Shown here piece after piece: positions 1 to 5,499 of a stretch of DNA of 5,586 nucleotides. The notes under the pieces were generated by a model. It was given only the letters and a program-made list of their open reading frames with translations, made no database searches and was not told where the DNA came from. Both the position numbers and the translations under genes were made by a program. Each line of letters starts with the position of its first letter. Position 1 is the first letter of the stretch. The stretch is from JBAZCI01 sp041671025 (GTDB lineage Bacteria > Patescibacteriota > Patescibacteriia > UBA10025), in contig JBAZCI010000048.1 in the NCBI GenBank assembly GCA_041671025.1, positions 1-5,586 of the forward strand. Reading direction: 5' to 3'.

Positions 1-1
1 A

Positions 2-697
2 AAAAAGGCTTTACTTAGCGCAATTATCAATGAGCACATCGACAATGCCTCCGCTGTCGGTTCTCGTCTGCTTGTGGATAAATACGGCTTTAATGTATCT
101 CCTGCAACCATCCGTAATGACATGATGGAGCTTGAAGAAGAGGGATATTTGACTCATCAATTTACCTCATCCGGACGCATCCCCACAGAAAAAGGCTGGA
201 AGTGGCATCTGGAGCATATCGCGGGTAAAGAGATTGAACATCAGGACCGGGAATTCCTACAGAAGTCGGTTGAGAGCGGATACTCCGGCACTGCGGATAT
301 GCGCATCAAGAAACTTGCCAAAGCGTTGGCGGAACTTTCAAAAGAAACGGTGATCGTTGCGTTCACGCCGGATGATATCTACTACACCGGCATCTCGCAT
401 CTGTTCAGTCAGCCGGAATTTCGCACGTTCGATGTTATTTCGCGAATGTCTGAGATTATCGATCATCTGGATGAAGTCGTGTCCCGTTTATTTCCTGAAG
501 TGAATTCATCAATCATTGCGCGTATCGGTTCCGACAATCCGTTCGGTTCCGCCTGCAGTGCGCTGTTCACTCAATGCAAGGTGAATTCGACGCAGAACGG
601 CATGATGGCGATTCTTGGCCCGATGCGGATGGATTACGCCACGCATATGAGCAGGTTGAAATGCGCCCAGCAGGTTACTGAAACTTCATTTGCATAA
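2..697 (+). CDS. hrcA: Heat-inducible transcription repressor HrcA, 5'-partial, short form
   Basis: The reading frame is open from base 2, so the start codon lies upstream. By comparison with typical HrcA only about 5-10 residues are missing, and the in-frame GTG at 74 is not the real start because conserved HrcA sequence precedes it. The 231 visible residues begin with the HrcA winged-helix domain: AVGSRLL (visible residues 18-24), then SPATIRNDMMELEEEGYL (33-50), then TSSGRIPTEKG (55-65), the family's DNA-binding signature. The C-terminal part keeps LAKALAELS (105-113), YYTGISHLFSQPEF (127-140) and the family-ending GPMRMDY (206-212). The central GAF-like segment and inserted dimerisation domain of full HrcA (about 340 residues) are absent; the flanking motifs are joined directly. 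The frame is intact, so this looks like a natural short form. HrcA represses chaperone operons by binding CIRCE operators, and here it heads the chaperone cluster it presumably controls. grpE starts 11 bases after its stop. Confidence 0.93.
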   Translation, partial: KKALLSAIINEHIDNASAVGSRLLVDKYGFNVSPATIRNDMMELEEEGYLTHQFTSSGRIPTEKGWKWHLEHIAGKEIEHQDREFLQKSVESGYSGTADMRIKKLAKALAELSKETVIVAFTPDDIYYTGISHLFSQPEFRTFDVISRMSEIIDHLDEVVSRLFPEVNSSIIARIGSDNPFGSACSALFTQCKVNSTQNGMMAILGPMRMDYATHMSRLKCAQQVTETSFA

Positions 698-708
698 TAT
701 ATTTCCGT

Positions 709-1221
709 ATGAATGATATCGAAGAGACGACTGAAGACGAGTCGACAGCGGAAGCTCCAAAAGTTAGCGAGCTTTCTGAACTGGAGAAAGCGCAGAAAAT
801 GGCCAGGGAGTATTTGGAGGGCTGGCAGAGGGCAAAGGCTGATTACAGCAATTTGAAAAAAGAATCTGCAAAGCGCGAAGATGAAACGGTCAAGTTTGCA
901 ACCGCAGCATTGATCATCGAGCTGATTCCCATCTATGATCATCTCAAGCTCGCATTACAGCATATGCCGGCGGAAGACAAGTCCCATTCATGGGTAAAAG
1001 GAGTTGAAATGATTCGGGGAGAATTTAAAGCATTTCTGGAACGGTTGGGAATTGAGGAGATTGAAACGGTAGGTAAAGAATTTAATCCGGAAGTACATAT
1101 GGCTGTCGCAAAGGAAAAAAAGGACGGTCAAGCCGAACACATGGTATTCGAGGAAGTCTCACCGGGCTATACGTTCCACGGCAAGACGTTACAGCCCGCT
1201 AAAGTAAAAGTTGCAGAATAA
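709..1221 (+). CDS. grpE: GrpE, nucleotide exchange factor of DnaK
   Basis: GrpE is a cytosolic homodimer that releases ADP from DnaK and so drives the Hsp70 folding cycle. The 170-residue product has the family layout. An acidic disordered N-terminus (residues 1-25) leads into a long charged helix (about 25-65, including EYLEGWQRAKADYSNLKKE) that forms the dimer coiled coil. It is followed by ELIPIYDHLKLAL (71-83) and the C-terminal beta-wing domain with GKEFNPEVHMAVAKE (122-136) and GYTFHGKTLQPAKVKV (153-168). The usual LRPA of the last motif reads LQPA here, a mild deviation. The ATG at 709 is the first in-frame start after the hrcA stop and gives a normal-length protein, but no Shine-Dalgarno is visible before it. 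The 11-base gap to hrcA suggests co-transcription and perhaps translational coupling. Confidence 0.96.
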   Translation: MNDIEETTEDESTAEAPKVSELSELEKAQKMAREYLEGWQRAKADYSNLKKESAKREDETVKFATAALIIELIPIYDHLKLALQHMPAEDKSHSWVKGVEMIRGEFKAFLERLGIEEIETVGKEFNPEVHMAVAKEKKDGQAEHMVFEEVSPGYTFHGKTLQPAKVKVAE

Positions 1222-1245
1222 TTAATTCATAATAGAGAAAAATAT

Positions 1246-1317
1246 ATGATCACACGATTGACAGGCGGAGACGGCGATTGCGGATGCGGCGGAGGTTGCT
1301 GCGGAGGCGGTTGCTAA
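1246..1317 (+). CDS. Gly/Cys-rich 23-residue peptide, unknown function
   Basis: An ATG-initiated frame between grpE and hsp20 encodes 23 residues, starting MITRLTGGDGDC and ending in a run made almost only of glycine and cysteine, then TAA. Cysteines fall at positions 12, 14, 18, 19 and 23 (a CxC, then a CC pair, then a terminal C). Of the last 17 residues nine are glycine and five cysteine. A weak GAG lies 8 bases before the ATG. The local base composition is much richer in G and C than the AT-rich flanks, which fits selection on the codons. No family is recognised. Cysteine clustering suggests metal binding (metallothionein-like) or redox sensing, but that is inference. A glycine-rich leader-cysteine core could also resemble a modified peptide, though no maturation enzyme is in view. 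It might be a chance frame. Being in the heat-shock operon, it would be co-expressed with the chaperones. Confidence 0.5.
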   Translation: MITRLTGGDGDCGCGGGCCGGGC

Positions 1318-1326
1318 CAATGCAGT

Positions 1327-1342
1327 TGATTAATCTTAATCA
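1327..1342. promoter_or_regulatory. 16-bp dyad just upstream of the hsp20 RBS
   Basis: TGATTAATCTTAATCA is a perfect inverted repeat with 7-base arms around a TC centre. It lies in the AT-rich gap between the Cys peptide and hsp20 and ends two bases before the Shine-Dalgarno. It could be a protein operator, or in RNA a small hairpin (six pairs, four-base loop). It does not match CIRCE (TTAGCACTC-N9-GAGTGCTAA). No convincing -35/-10 promoter was found around it, so a regulatory role is only a suggestion. Confidence 0.35.
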
Positions 1343-1344
1343 CT

Positions 1345-1355
1345 AAAGGAGGTGA
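1345..1355 (+). promoter_or_regulatory. Perfect extended Shine-Dalgarno of hsp20
   Basis: AAAGGAGGTGA is complementary to the bacterial 16S rRNA 3' end over 11 consecutive bases and ends 9 bases before the hsp20 ATG at 1365. This fixes the hsp20 start. It contrasts with grpE, dnaK and the SIR2 gene, which have no recognisable Shine-Dalgarno, and implies strong independent translation of hsp20. Confidence 0.92.
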
Positions 1356-1364
1356 AAAATATAT

Positions 1365-1772
1365 ATGGCAATAGTTAGATGGAATCCCTGGCTTGATATG
1401 GACCAATTTGACCGGTTCTTCGAATCGCCGGCATCGTCATTTGTCCCGGCAATGGATGTGTATGAGGACAAGGATAATGTATATGTGGAATCACCGCTTG
1501 CCGGTGTCGATCCGCACAAGGTCAATATCACCATAGAGGACAACGTCCTCAAAATCGAGGGTTCTACAGAAAAGAAAAGCGAGGTGGATGAAAAGAATTA
1601 CTACCGCAAGGAAGTGCGTTCAGGCGGTTTCTACCGCACGGTCGCATTGCCGAGCCATGTCCAGGCGGACAAGGCTGAAGCGAACTTTTCGAACGGCATG
1701 TTGAAAATTACCGTTCCCAAGACTGAAGAGGTGAAGCCCAAGAAAATCCCTCTCAAAATTTCTACGTCATAA
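1365..1772 (+). CDS. Small heat-shock protein, Hsp20/alpha-crystallin family
   Basis: This is an ATP-independent holdase that binds unfolding proteins in the cytosol and keeps them refoldable by DnaK. The 135-residue product has the standard three-part layout. A short N-terminal arm begins MAIVRWNPW with aromatic residues up to about 26. The alpha-crystallin domain spans about 27-119, with PAMDVYEDKDNVYVESPLAG (28-47), FYRTVALP (89-96) and the hallmark NGMLKITVPK (110-119). A lysine-rich C-terminal tail carries the IPLKI segment (128-132), which supplies the I/V/L-x-I/V/L motif used for oligomer assembly. Length is normal for bacterial class A-like members. The start is set by the 11-base Shine-Dalgarno. 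It lies 47 bases after the Cys peptide and 81 bases before the double-CxxC gene. Placement of an hsp20 between grpE and dnaK is unusual relative to the classical hrcA-grpE-dnaK order. Confidence 0.96.
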   Translation: MAIVRWNPWLDMDQFDRFFESPASSFVPAMDVYEDKDNVYVESPLAGVDPHKVNITIEDNVLKIEGSTEKKSEVDEKNYYRKEVRSGGFYRTVALPSHVQADKAEANFSNGMLKITVPKTEEVKPKKIPLKISTS

Positions 1773-1783
1773 CTCTCGCCATC

Positions 1784-1831
1784 GCCCCATTTGGGGCATG
1801 GGTCTGACTGCGCCGAAGCGGCTTCGTCAGA
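1784..1831 (+). other. Two consecutive hairpins between hsp20 and the double-CxxC gene
   Basis: The 81-base gap after hsp20 holds two inverted repeats. The first is GCCCC-ATTT-GGGGC (1784-1797). The second has outer arms TCTGAC (1803-1808) and GTCAGA (1826-1831) enclosing GAAG-CGG-CTTC (1815-1825), with a 5' bulge. Neither is followed by a U-tract, so they are not clear intrinsic terminators. They may be a processing or stabilising element that uncouples hsp20 mRNA from the downstream genes, or a partial attenuator before dnaK. The pairing is seen in the sequence; the role is inferred. Confidence 0.45.
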
Positions 1832-1853
1832 TTCATGCATCAAAATCATTAGT

Positions 1854-2195
1854 ATGGCATTACGAAACAACAATTCAATGTGGCCCCGCCACGACATCAT
1901 ACGGGCTGAAGCGTTCTGCACGATCTGCGGACAGCGGTATGATTTCACAAACTTGCAGGTCCTCGAAGAGGAGCACGGTTCGCCGCTGCTCTATATCCGC
2001 TGTCAGCAGTGCCAGACAGGATCGCTCTCGACGATTTCCATGGGACAGGGGAAGTTCAAGCTCATCACAATGGCAACTGATTTGACGGAAGACGAAGTGA
2101 TGCGGTTTCGCGAGGAAGACGGACTGACCGATGATGACGTGCTCAAAATGCACGCGGTGCTCAGTACGTCGGATGATTTTATAGAATCTATTTAA
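1854..2195 (+). CDS. Small double-CxxC (zinc-ribbon-like) protein, unknown function
   Basis: A 113-residue protein with two CxxC pairs: FCTIC (residues 21-25) and RCQQC (49-53), 24 residues apart, a spacing expected for a four-cysteine zinc ribbon. After it comes a beta-rich stretch (SLSTISMGQGKFKLITMATDL, about 56-76), then an acidic helical tail containing LTEDEVMRFREEDGLTDDDVL with likely protein-binding character. I do not recognise a named family, though the architecture resembles small hypothetical proteins common in CPR genomes (from memory, unverified). The ATG at 1854 is preferred. A TTG at 1791 would place the start inside the hairpin region, and an ATG at 1878 would still retain both CxxC pairs. 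No strong Shine-Dalgarno is visible. It sits 30 bases before dnaK, so an accessory role with the chaperone, such as client binding or redox sensing, is possible. There is no zinc-binding J-protein in view for which it might substitute; that is speculation. Confidence 0.82.
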   Translation: MALRNNNSMWPRHDIIRAEAFCTICGQRYDFTNLQVLEEEHGSPLLYIRCQQCQTGSLSTISMGQGKFKLITMATDLTEDEVMRFREEDGLTDDDVLKMHAVLSTSDDFIESI

Positions 2196-2225
2196 CATAA
2201 CTAATTTACCAGTCTACACATTACT

Positions 2226-4154
2226 ATGGCAAAAATATTAGGCATCGATCTCGGTACGACGAATTCCTGCATGTCGGTCATTGAAGGCGGTGAGCCGAAG
2301 GTGATTGAAAATAAAGAGGGGAATCGTACGACGCCGTCTGTGGTCGCGATTTCCAAAACCGGCGAATGGCTGATCGGTCAGGTCGCCAAGCGGCAGGCGG
2401 TCGTCAATCCGCAGAACACGGTATATTCCATCAAGCGTCTTATCGGACGCCGATGGGATGATGCTGAAGTTCAGCGCGATCTCAAAATACTTCCGTTCAA
2501 AATGGTTCAGGGCGGCACCGCGGTCAAAGTGGAGTTGAACGGCAAAGAATACACCCCGCAGGAAATTTCCGCGAAAATTCTCCAGAAGCTGAAAGCGGAC
2601 GCCGAAGCCAAGCTGGGAGAAAAAATTGAGGAAGCGGTCATCACCGTTCCCGCATATTTTGACGACAGTCAGCGGCAGGCGACTAAGGACGCCGGTGAAA
2701 TTGCCGGATTAAAAGTCCGCCGTATTATCAACGAACCGACGGCCGCGGCGCTCGCATACGGATTCAATAAGAAAAAGGATGAAAAGATTGTCGTCTATGA
2801 TCTGGGCGGCGGTACATTTGATATTTCCGTTCTCGAAGTGTCCAACGACACCGTAGAAGTCAAAGCGACGAACGGCGATACGCATCTCGGAGGCGACGAT
2901 TTCGACCAGCGCATTATCCACTGGATCATCGAGGAGTTCAACAAAGATCAGGGAATCGATCTCGCAAAAGACCAGATGGCGTTACAGCGGTTGAAAGAGT
3001 CTGCTGAAAAAGCAAAACACGAATTATCAACAACGACCGAAACTGAAATCAATCAGCCGTTTATCACCACTGACGCTTCGGGACCAAAACATTTGATGCT
3101 GAAACTGACCCGCGCCAAGCTTGAACAGCTCGTCGGCGAACTGGTGGAAAAGACGCTGGAACCGACAAAGAAAGCGCTCGCTGACGCCGGATTAAAGACA
3201 TCGGATATCAATGAAGTCATTCTCGTCGGCGGTATGACACGCATGCCGCTCGTCCAGCAGACAGTGGAAAAATACTTCGGCAAGAAACCGCACATGGGCG
3301 TTAATCCTGATGAAGTGGTTGCCGTAGGCGCAGCGGTACAGGCAGGCGTCCTCCAGGGCGAGGTACGCGATGTACTTTTACTTGACGTAACTCCGCTGAC
3401 GCTCGGCCTCGAAACGCTCGGCAGTGTGTCTACGCCGTTGATTGATCGTAACACCACCATCCCGACATCCAAGTCGCAGGTATTTTCGACCGCCGCGGAT
3501 AATCAGACGTCAGTGGAAATCCACGTCCTCCAGGGCGAGCGTTCCATGGCGGCTGACAACAAGTCTCTCGGACGGTTTATCCTCTCCGGCATTCCGCCGG
3601 CACCTCGCGGTATGCCGCAGGTGGAGGTGACATTCGACATCGACGCAAACGGTATCCTGCATGTCAAAGCTAAGGACAAGGCGACCGGCAAGGAGCAGTC
3701 GATTACGATTACCTCCTCGTCAGGATTATCCAAGGACGAGGTGGAAAAGATGAAGCAGGAAGCGACTACGCATGCCGAAGAAGACAAGAAGAAAAAGGAA
3801 GGCATCGAGGTTCGCAATAATGCCGAAGCGCTCATCTACACATCAGAGAAATCAGTGAAGGATGCAGGTGATAAGGTTGACGCAAAGGTAAAAAAAGAAG
3901 TGGAAGAAAAGATTGAAGCGCTCAAAAAGGTGAAAGACGGTGATGATTTGACCGCGATTAAAACAGCCTCAGACGAGCTCTCCCAGACGATTCAAAAGAT
4001 CGGGCAGGCAATGTATAAAGATCAACAGCAACCGCCCCAAGGCGGAGCCCAGGATGCGTCACAGGGCACTCCTGGAGCCGATAAGCAGTCCGGTGCCGCT
4101 GATGCCAAGGGCAAAGGACCGGTTGAGGGGGAGTATGAAGAGGTGAAGAAATAG
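2226..4154 (+). CDS. dnaK: Chaperone DnaK (Hsp70)
   Basis: DnaK is the central ATP-driven folding chaperone of the cytosol. The 642-residue product is full length. The nucleotide-binding domain (1-383) shows IDLGTTNS (7-14, phosphate 1), RIINEPTAAALAYG (166-179), VYDLGGGTFDISVLE (190-204, phosphate 2), THLGGDDFD (219-227) with the conserved autophosphorylation-type threonine, and VILVGGMTRMP (331-341, adenosine). The hydrophobic linker DVLLLDVTP (382-390) joins it to the beta substrate-binding domain (to about 505), which includes RNTTIPTSKSQVFSTAADNQ (408-427) and HVLQGER. The helical lid follows (about 506-598), then a disordered Gln/Gly-rich tail ending EGEYEEVKK, close to the EEV-type tail of bacterial DnaK. 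The ATG at 2226 begins at the conserved MAKILGIDLG. No Shine-Dalgarno precedes it. Partner grpE lies upstream in the same cluster; dnaJ is not adjacent, since a terminator and a SIR2 gene follow. Confidence 0.99.
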   Translation: MAKILGIDLGTTNSCMSVIEGGEPKVIENKEGNRTTPSVVAISKTGEWLIGQVAKRQAVVNPQNTVYSIKRLIGRRWDDAEVQRDLKILPFKMVQGGTAVKVELNGKEYTPQEISAKILQKLKADAEAKLGEKIEEAVITVPAYFDDSQRQATKDAGEIAGLKVRRIINEPTAAALAYGFNKKKDEKIVVYDLGGGTFDISVLEVSNDTVEVKATNGDTHLGGDDFDQRIIHWIIEEFNKDQGIDLAKDQMALQRLKESAEKAKHELSTTTETEINQPFITTDASGPKHLMLKLTRAKLEQLVGELVEKTLEPTKKALADAGLKTSDINEVILVGGMTRMPLVQQTVEKYFGKKPHMGVNPDEVVAVGAAVQAGVLQGEVRDVLLLDVTPLTLGLETLGSVSTPLIDRNTTIPTSKSQVFSTAADNQTSVEIHVLQGERSMAADNKSLGRFILSGIPPAPRGMPQVEVTFDIDANGILHVKAKDKATGKEQSITITSSSGLSKDEVEKMKQEATTHAEEDKKKKEGIEVRNNAEALIYTSEKSVKDAGDKVDAKVKKEVEEKIEALKKVKDGDDLTAIKTASDELSQTIQKIGQAMYKDQQQPPQGGAQDASQGTPGADKQSGAADAKGKGPVEGEYEEVKK

Positions 4155-4159
4155 GTATG

Positions 4160-4189
4160 CGAGTTATCGGGTTTACGAGTTCACGAGTC
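4160..4189 (+). repeat. Short CGAGTT/CGAGTC tandem motif after dnaK
   Basis: Three copies of CGAGT(T/C) occur at 4160-4165, 4176-4181 and 4184-4189, in the 48 bases between the dnaK stop and the terminator stem. They are short and irregularly spaced (starts 16 and 8 bases apart). No function is apparent. It may be decayed low-complexity intergenic sequence. Confidence 0.4.
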
Positions 4190-4202
4190 ACTTAATAACA
4201 CC

Positions 4203-4246
4203 AAGCGGGTTTCTAGTATAGAGACCCGCTTTTGGCGAATTTTTTT
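4203..4246 (+). terminator. Intrinsic terminator of the hrcA-dnaK cluster
   Basis: Left arm AAGCGGGTTTCTA (4203-4215), loop GTA, right arm TAGAGACCCGCTT (4219-4231): thirteen pairs with one G-T. It is followed by TT, a short GGCGAA interruption and seven T residues (4240-4246). The stem is strong; the split U-tract makes termination possibly incomplete. No A-tract precedes it, so it is directional for the plus strand. It ends four bases before the ATG of the SIR2 gene. Confidence 0.85.
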
Positions 4247-4249
4247 AAA

Positions 4250-5266
4250 ATGTCATATCCATTAATAATATTAGGAGCAGGTGCATCGCATGATTTTGCT
4301 GATAATAAAAAACTGTCACCTCATTACCAGCCCCCACTTGCTAAATTTTTGTTTAATGAGGAGAGTTATCATGGGCTATTAAATTCATATCCAAGAGTTG
4401 CTCAGTTGGCTTCAACAATTAATCCACTTTTGCGAAATCCAAAAAATAATTTTGAAACTACTTTAGGCAATATTGCGAAGCAACAAGAAAGTAGATTAGA
4501 GATAAAAAAACAACTCACTGAATTGCGTTATTATTTGAGAGAACTTTTTTTTGAGACGTCAACGCGTTATTATAGGGCCACCAATCACTACGCTGCTTTA
4601 ATTGAGAGAGTGCGAAATGTAGTATTGCCCGATGGTGGTTCTACGAAAGTTGTGTATGTGTCTTATAATTATGACACTTTATTAGAACGTTCGTTTGGAA
4701 TTGAAAATTTTCAAGAGCTTTCTAGTTATATAAGTGGACTTGAAATAATAGTAAAATTGCATGGTTCACATAATTGGGGGTATGAAATTAAAAATTCACA
4801 TGGTCCAATTGCCGGTGATCTTCAAGATAGGGTCATTAATGAACCGATACTTTTTCAAAAGGCAGAAGAAGGTCAGTTATTAGTTGTTGATGATGAAAGC
4901 TACCATAACCCTGCAGAACGAAAATTACCCGCAATCGCTATTCCAATTAATGACAAAAGTAGGCAATATATATGTGACACAAGCCATATTAAAGCTTTAG
5001 ACAACGAGCTTGCGATGGTAGATAGAGTGATCATAATAGGATGGCAAGGAGCTGATACTTTTTTACTTGAAAAAATAAAAAGAACGGGAAAATTTTTTCC
5101 AACAATTTACATAAAAGATAAAAAACCATCAATATTTGAAACCGAAGGAATTCTTAAATACTTCGAAAAATATAATTTAAAAATTGAAAAAACGGATGGG
5201 ATTTTTTTTGGTGGTTTTTCTGCTTTTCTTGAAACAACACAATTGGAAAGGTTTTTGGAACAATAA
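4250..5266 (+). CDS. SIR2-family protein, probable NAD-binding defence-type enzyme
   Basis: The 338-residue product has the motif order of SIR2-like proteins of the type found in prokaryotic defence genes. These are LGAGAS (8-13, Rossmann NAD loop), PPLAKFLF (28-35), NFETTLGNIA (67-76), VSYNYDTLLE (137-146, with the N-x-D signature), KLHGSHNW (169-176, with the candidate catalytic His171) and VIIIGWQGADT (260-270). The C-terminus ends with FFGGFSAFLE (319-328). There is no extra fused domain, transmembrane segment or zinc-binding cysteine module, so a classical protein deacetylase is less likely. Related SIR2 domains hydrolyse NAD+ during phage infection; that activity is inferred. The ATG at 4250 starts directly at the Rossmann strand; an in-frame TTG at 4232 lies in the terminator and is rejected. 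No Shine-Dalgarno is visible. The gene is clearly more AT-rich, with different codon choice, than the chaperone genes, which supports horizontal acquisition. It stands alone, with no recognisable partner. Confidence 0.88.
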   Translation: MSYPLIILGAGASHDFADNKKLSPHYQPPLAKFLFNEESYHGLLNSYPRVAQLASTINPLLRNPKNNFETTLGNIAKQQESRLEIKKQLTELRYYLRELFFETSTRYYRATNHYAALIERVRNVVLPDGGSTKVVYVSYNYDTLLERSFGIENFQELSSYISGLEIIVKLHGSHNWGYEIKNSHGPIAGDLQDRVINEPILFQKAEEGQLLVVDDESYHNPAERKLPAIAIPINDKSRQYICDTSHIKALDNELAMVDRVIIIGWQGADTFLLEKIKRTGKFFPTIYIKDKKPSIFETEGILKYFEKYNLKIEKTDGIFFGGFSAFLETTQLERFLEQ

Positions 5267-5278
5267 CAATCTTATTAA

Positions 5279-5373
5279 GTGTCATCCTGAACCTTTAGTC
5301 CCGATGAATATCGGGATCTCAGGATCTCGTAGCTGTACACAAATGAGATTCCGGATCGAGTCCGGAATGACAC
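5279..5373. repeat. 95-bp palindromic interspersed-type repeat
   Basis: The element is bounded by inverted ends GTGTCAT (5279-5285) and ATGACAC (5367-5373). Inside are nested hairpins. ATCCTGA (5284-5290) pairs with TCAGGAT (5319-5325) and encloses TCCCGAT-GAAT-ATCGGGA (5299-5316). A separate perfect hairpin is ATTCCGGA-TCGAG-TCCGGAAT (5348-5368). GTCATCCTGA...TCCGGAATGACA elements of this style recur as dispersed intergenic palindromes in several bacterial groups (from memory). No transposase is present, so it would be a non-autonomous REP/MITE-like unit. It starts 12 bases after the SIR2 stop and could also protect that mRNA's 3' end. Confidence 0.75.
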
Positions 5374-5387
5374 ATAAAGTGATCAGA

Positions 5388-5484
5388 GCACCTTTTCTAA
5401 GGTGCGGAGGATAATTTACCTAGAGCAGGCCGCCGCGCCTGCGAAAACATATAAACAACCGCGCGCAACCACGGCGGGTTGCGC
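5388..5484. other. Cluster of three perfect hairpins in gene-free sequence
   Basis: Three exact inverted repeats follow one another: GCACCTT-TTCT-AAGGTGC (5388-5405), GCAGGC-CGCCGC-GCCTGC (5425-5442) and GCGCAACC-ACGGCG-GGTTGCGC (5463-5484). The loop of the second (CGCCG, 5431-5435) is complementary to the loop of the third (CGGCG, 5472-5476), so a five-pair kissing interaction is possible. CATATAAA occurs at 5448-5455 and again at 5495-5502. No open frame, tRNA or known riboswitch is recognised here. The pairing is exact; whether it is a structured RNA, a second repeat family or chance in GC-rich sequence is undecided. With the adjacent palindromic repeat and the terminator, this accounts for the 320 bases after the SIR2 gene. 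Confidence 0.5.
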
Positions 5485-5499
5485 TGGGAGTGTTCATAT

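Noticed and set aside
1258..1263. TTGACA, a perfect -35 box
   Set aside because: No -10-like sequence occurs about 17 bases downstream (GC-rich sequence instead), and it falls within the Gly/Cys peptide frame.
2181..2191. ATAGA-A-TCTAT palindrome before dnaK as an operator or promoter
   Set aside because: It lies inside the 3' end of the double-CxxC coding region, is very short and AT-only in character, and has no paired -35 element.
3053..3472. 139-codon open frame on the minus strand opposite dnaK
   Set aside because: It lies wholly opposite the conserved dnaK coding region, has Ser/Thr-rich composition typical of an antisense shadow, and matches no family.
4232..4249. TTG start extending the SIR2 protein by six residues
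   Set aside because: It lies at the base of the terminator stem, and the ATG at 4250 sits exactly where the Rossmann strand of this family begins.
1..4250. CIRCE operator (TTAGCACTC-N9-GAGTGCTAA) expected with HrcA
   Set aside because: No match or near match was seen by eye in the gaps before grpE, hsp20 or dnaK; it may lie upstream of hrcA outside the window.
5406..5410. GGAGG resembling a Shine-Dalgarno
   Set aside because: No start codon with an open frame follows within a usable distance.
5184..5414. 76-codon plus-strand frame overlapping the end of the SIR2 gene
   Set aside because: It runs out of frame through the SIR2 3' end and then through the palindromic repeat; no ribosome binding site and no family resemblance.
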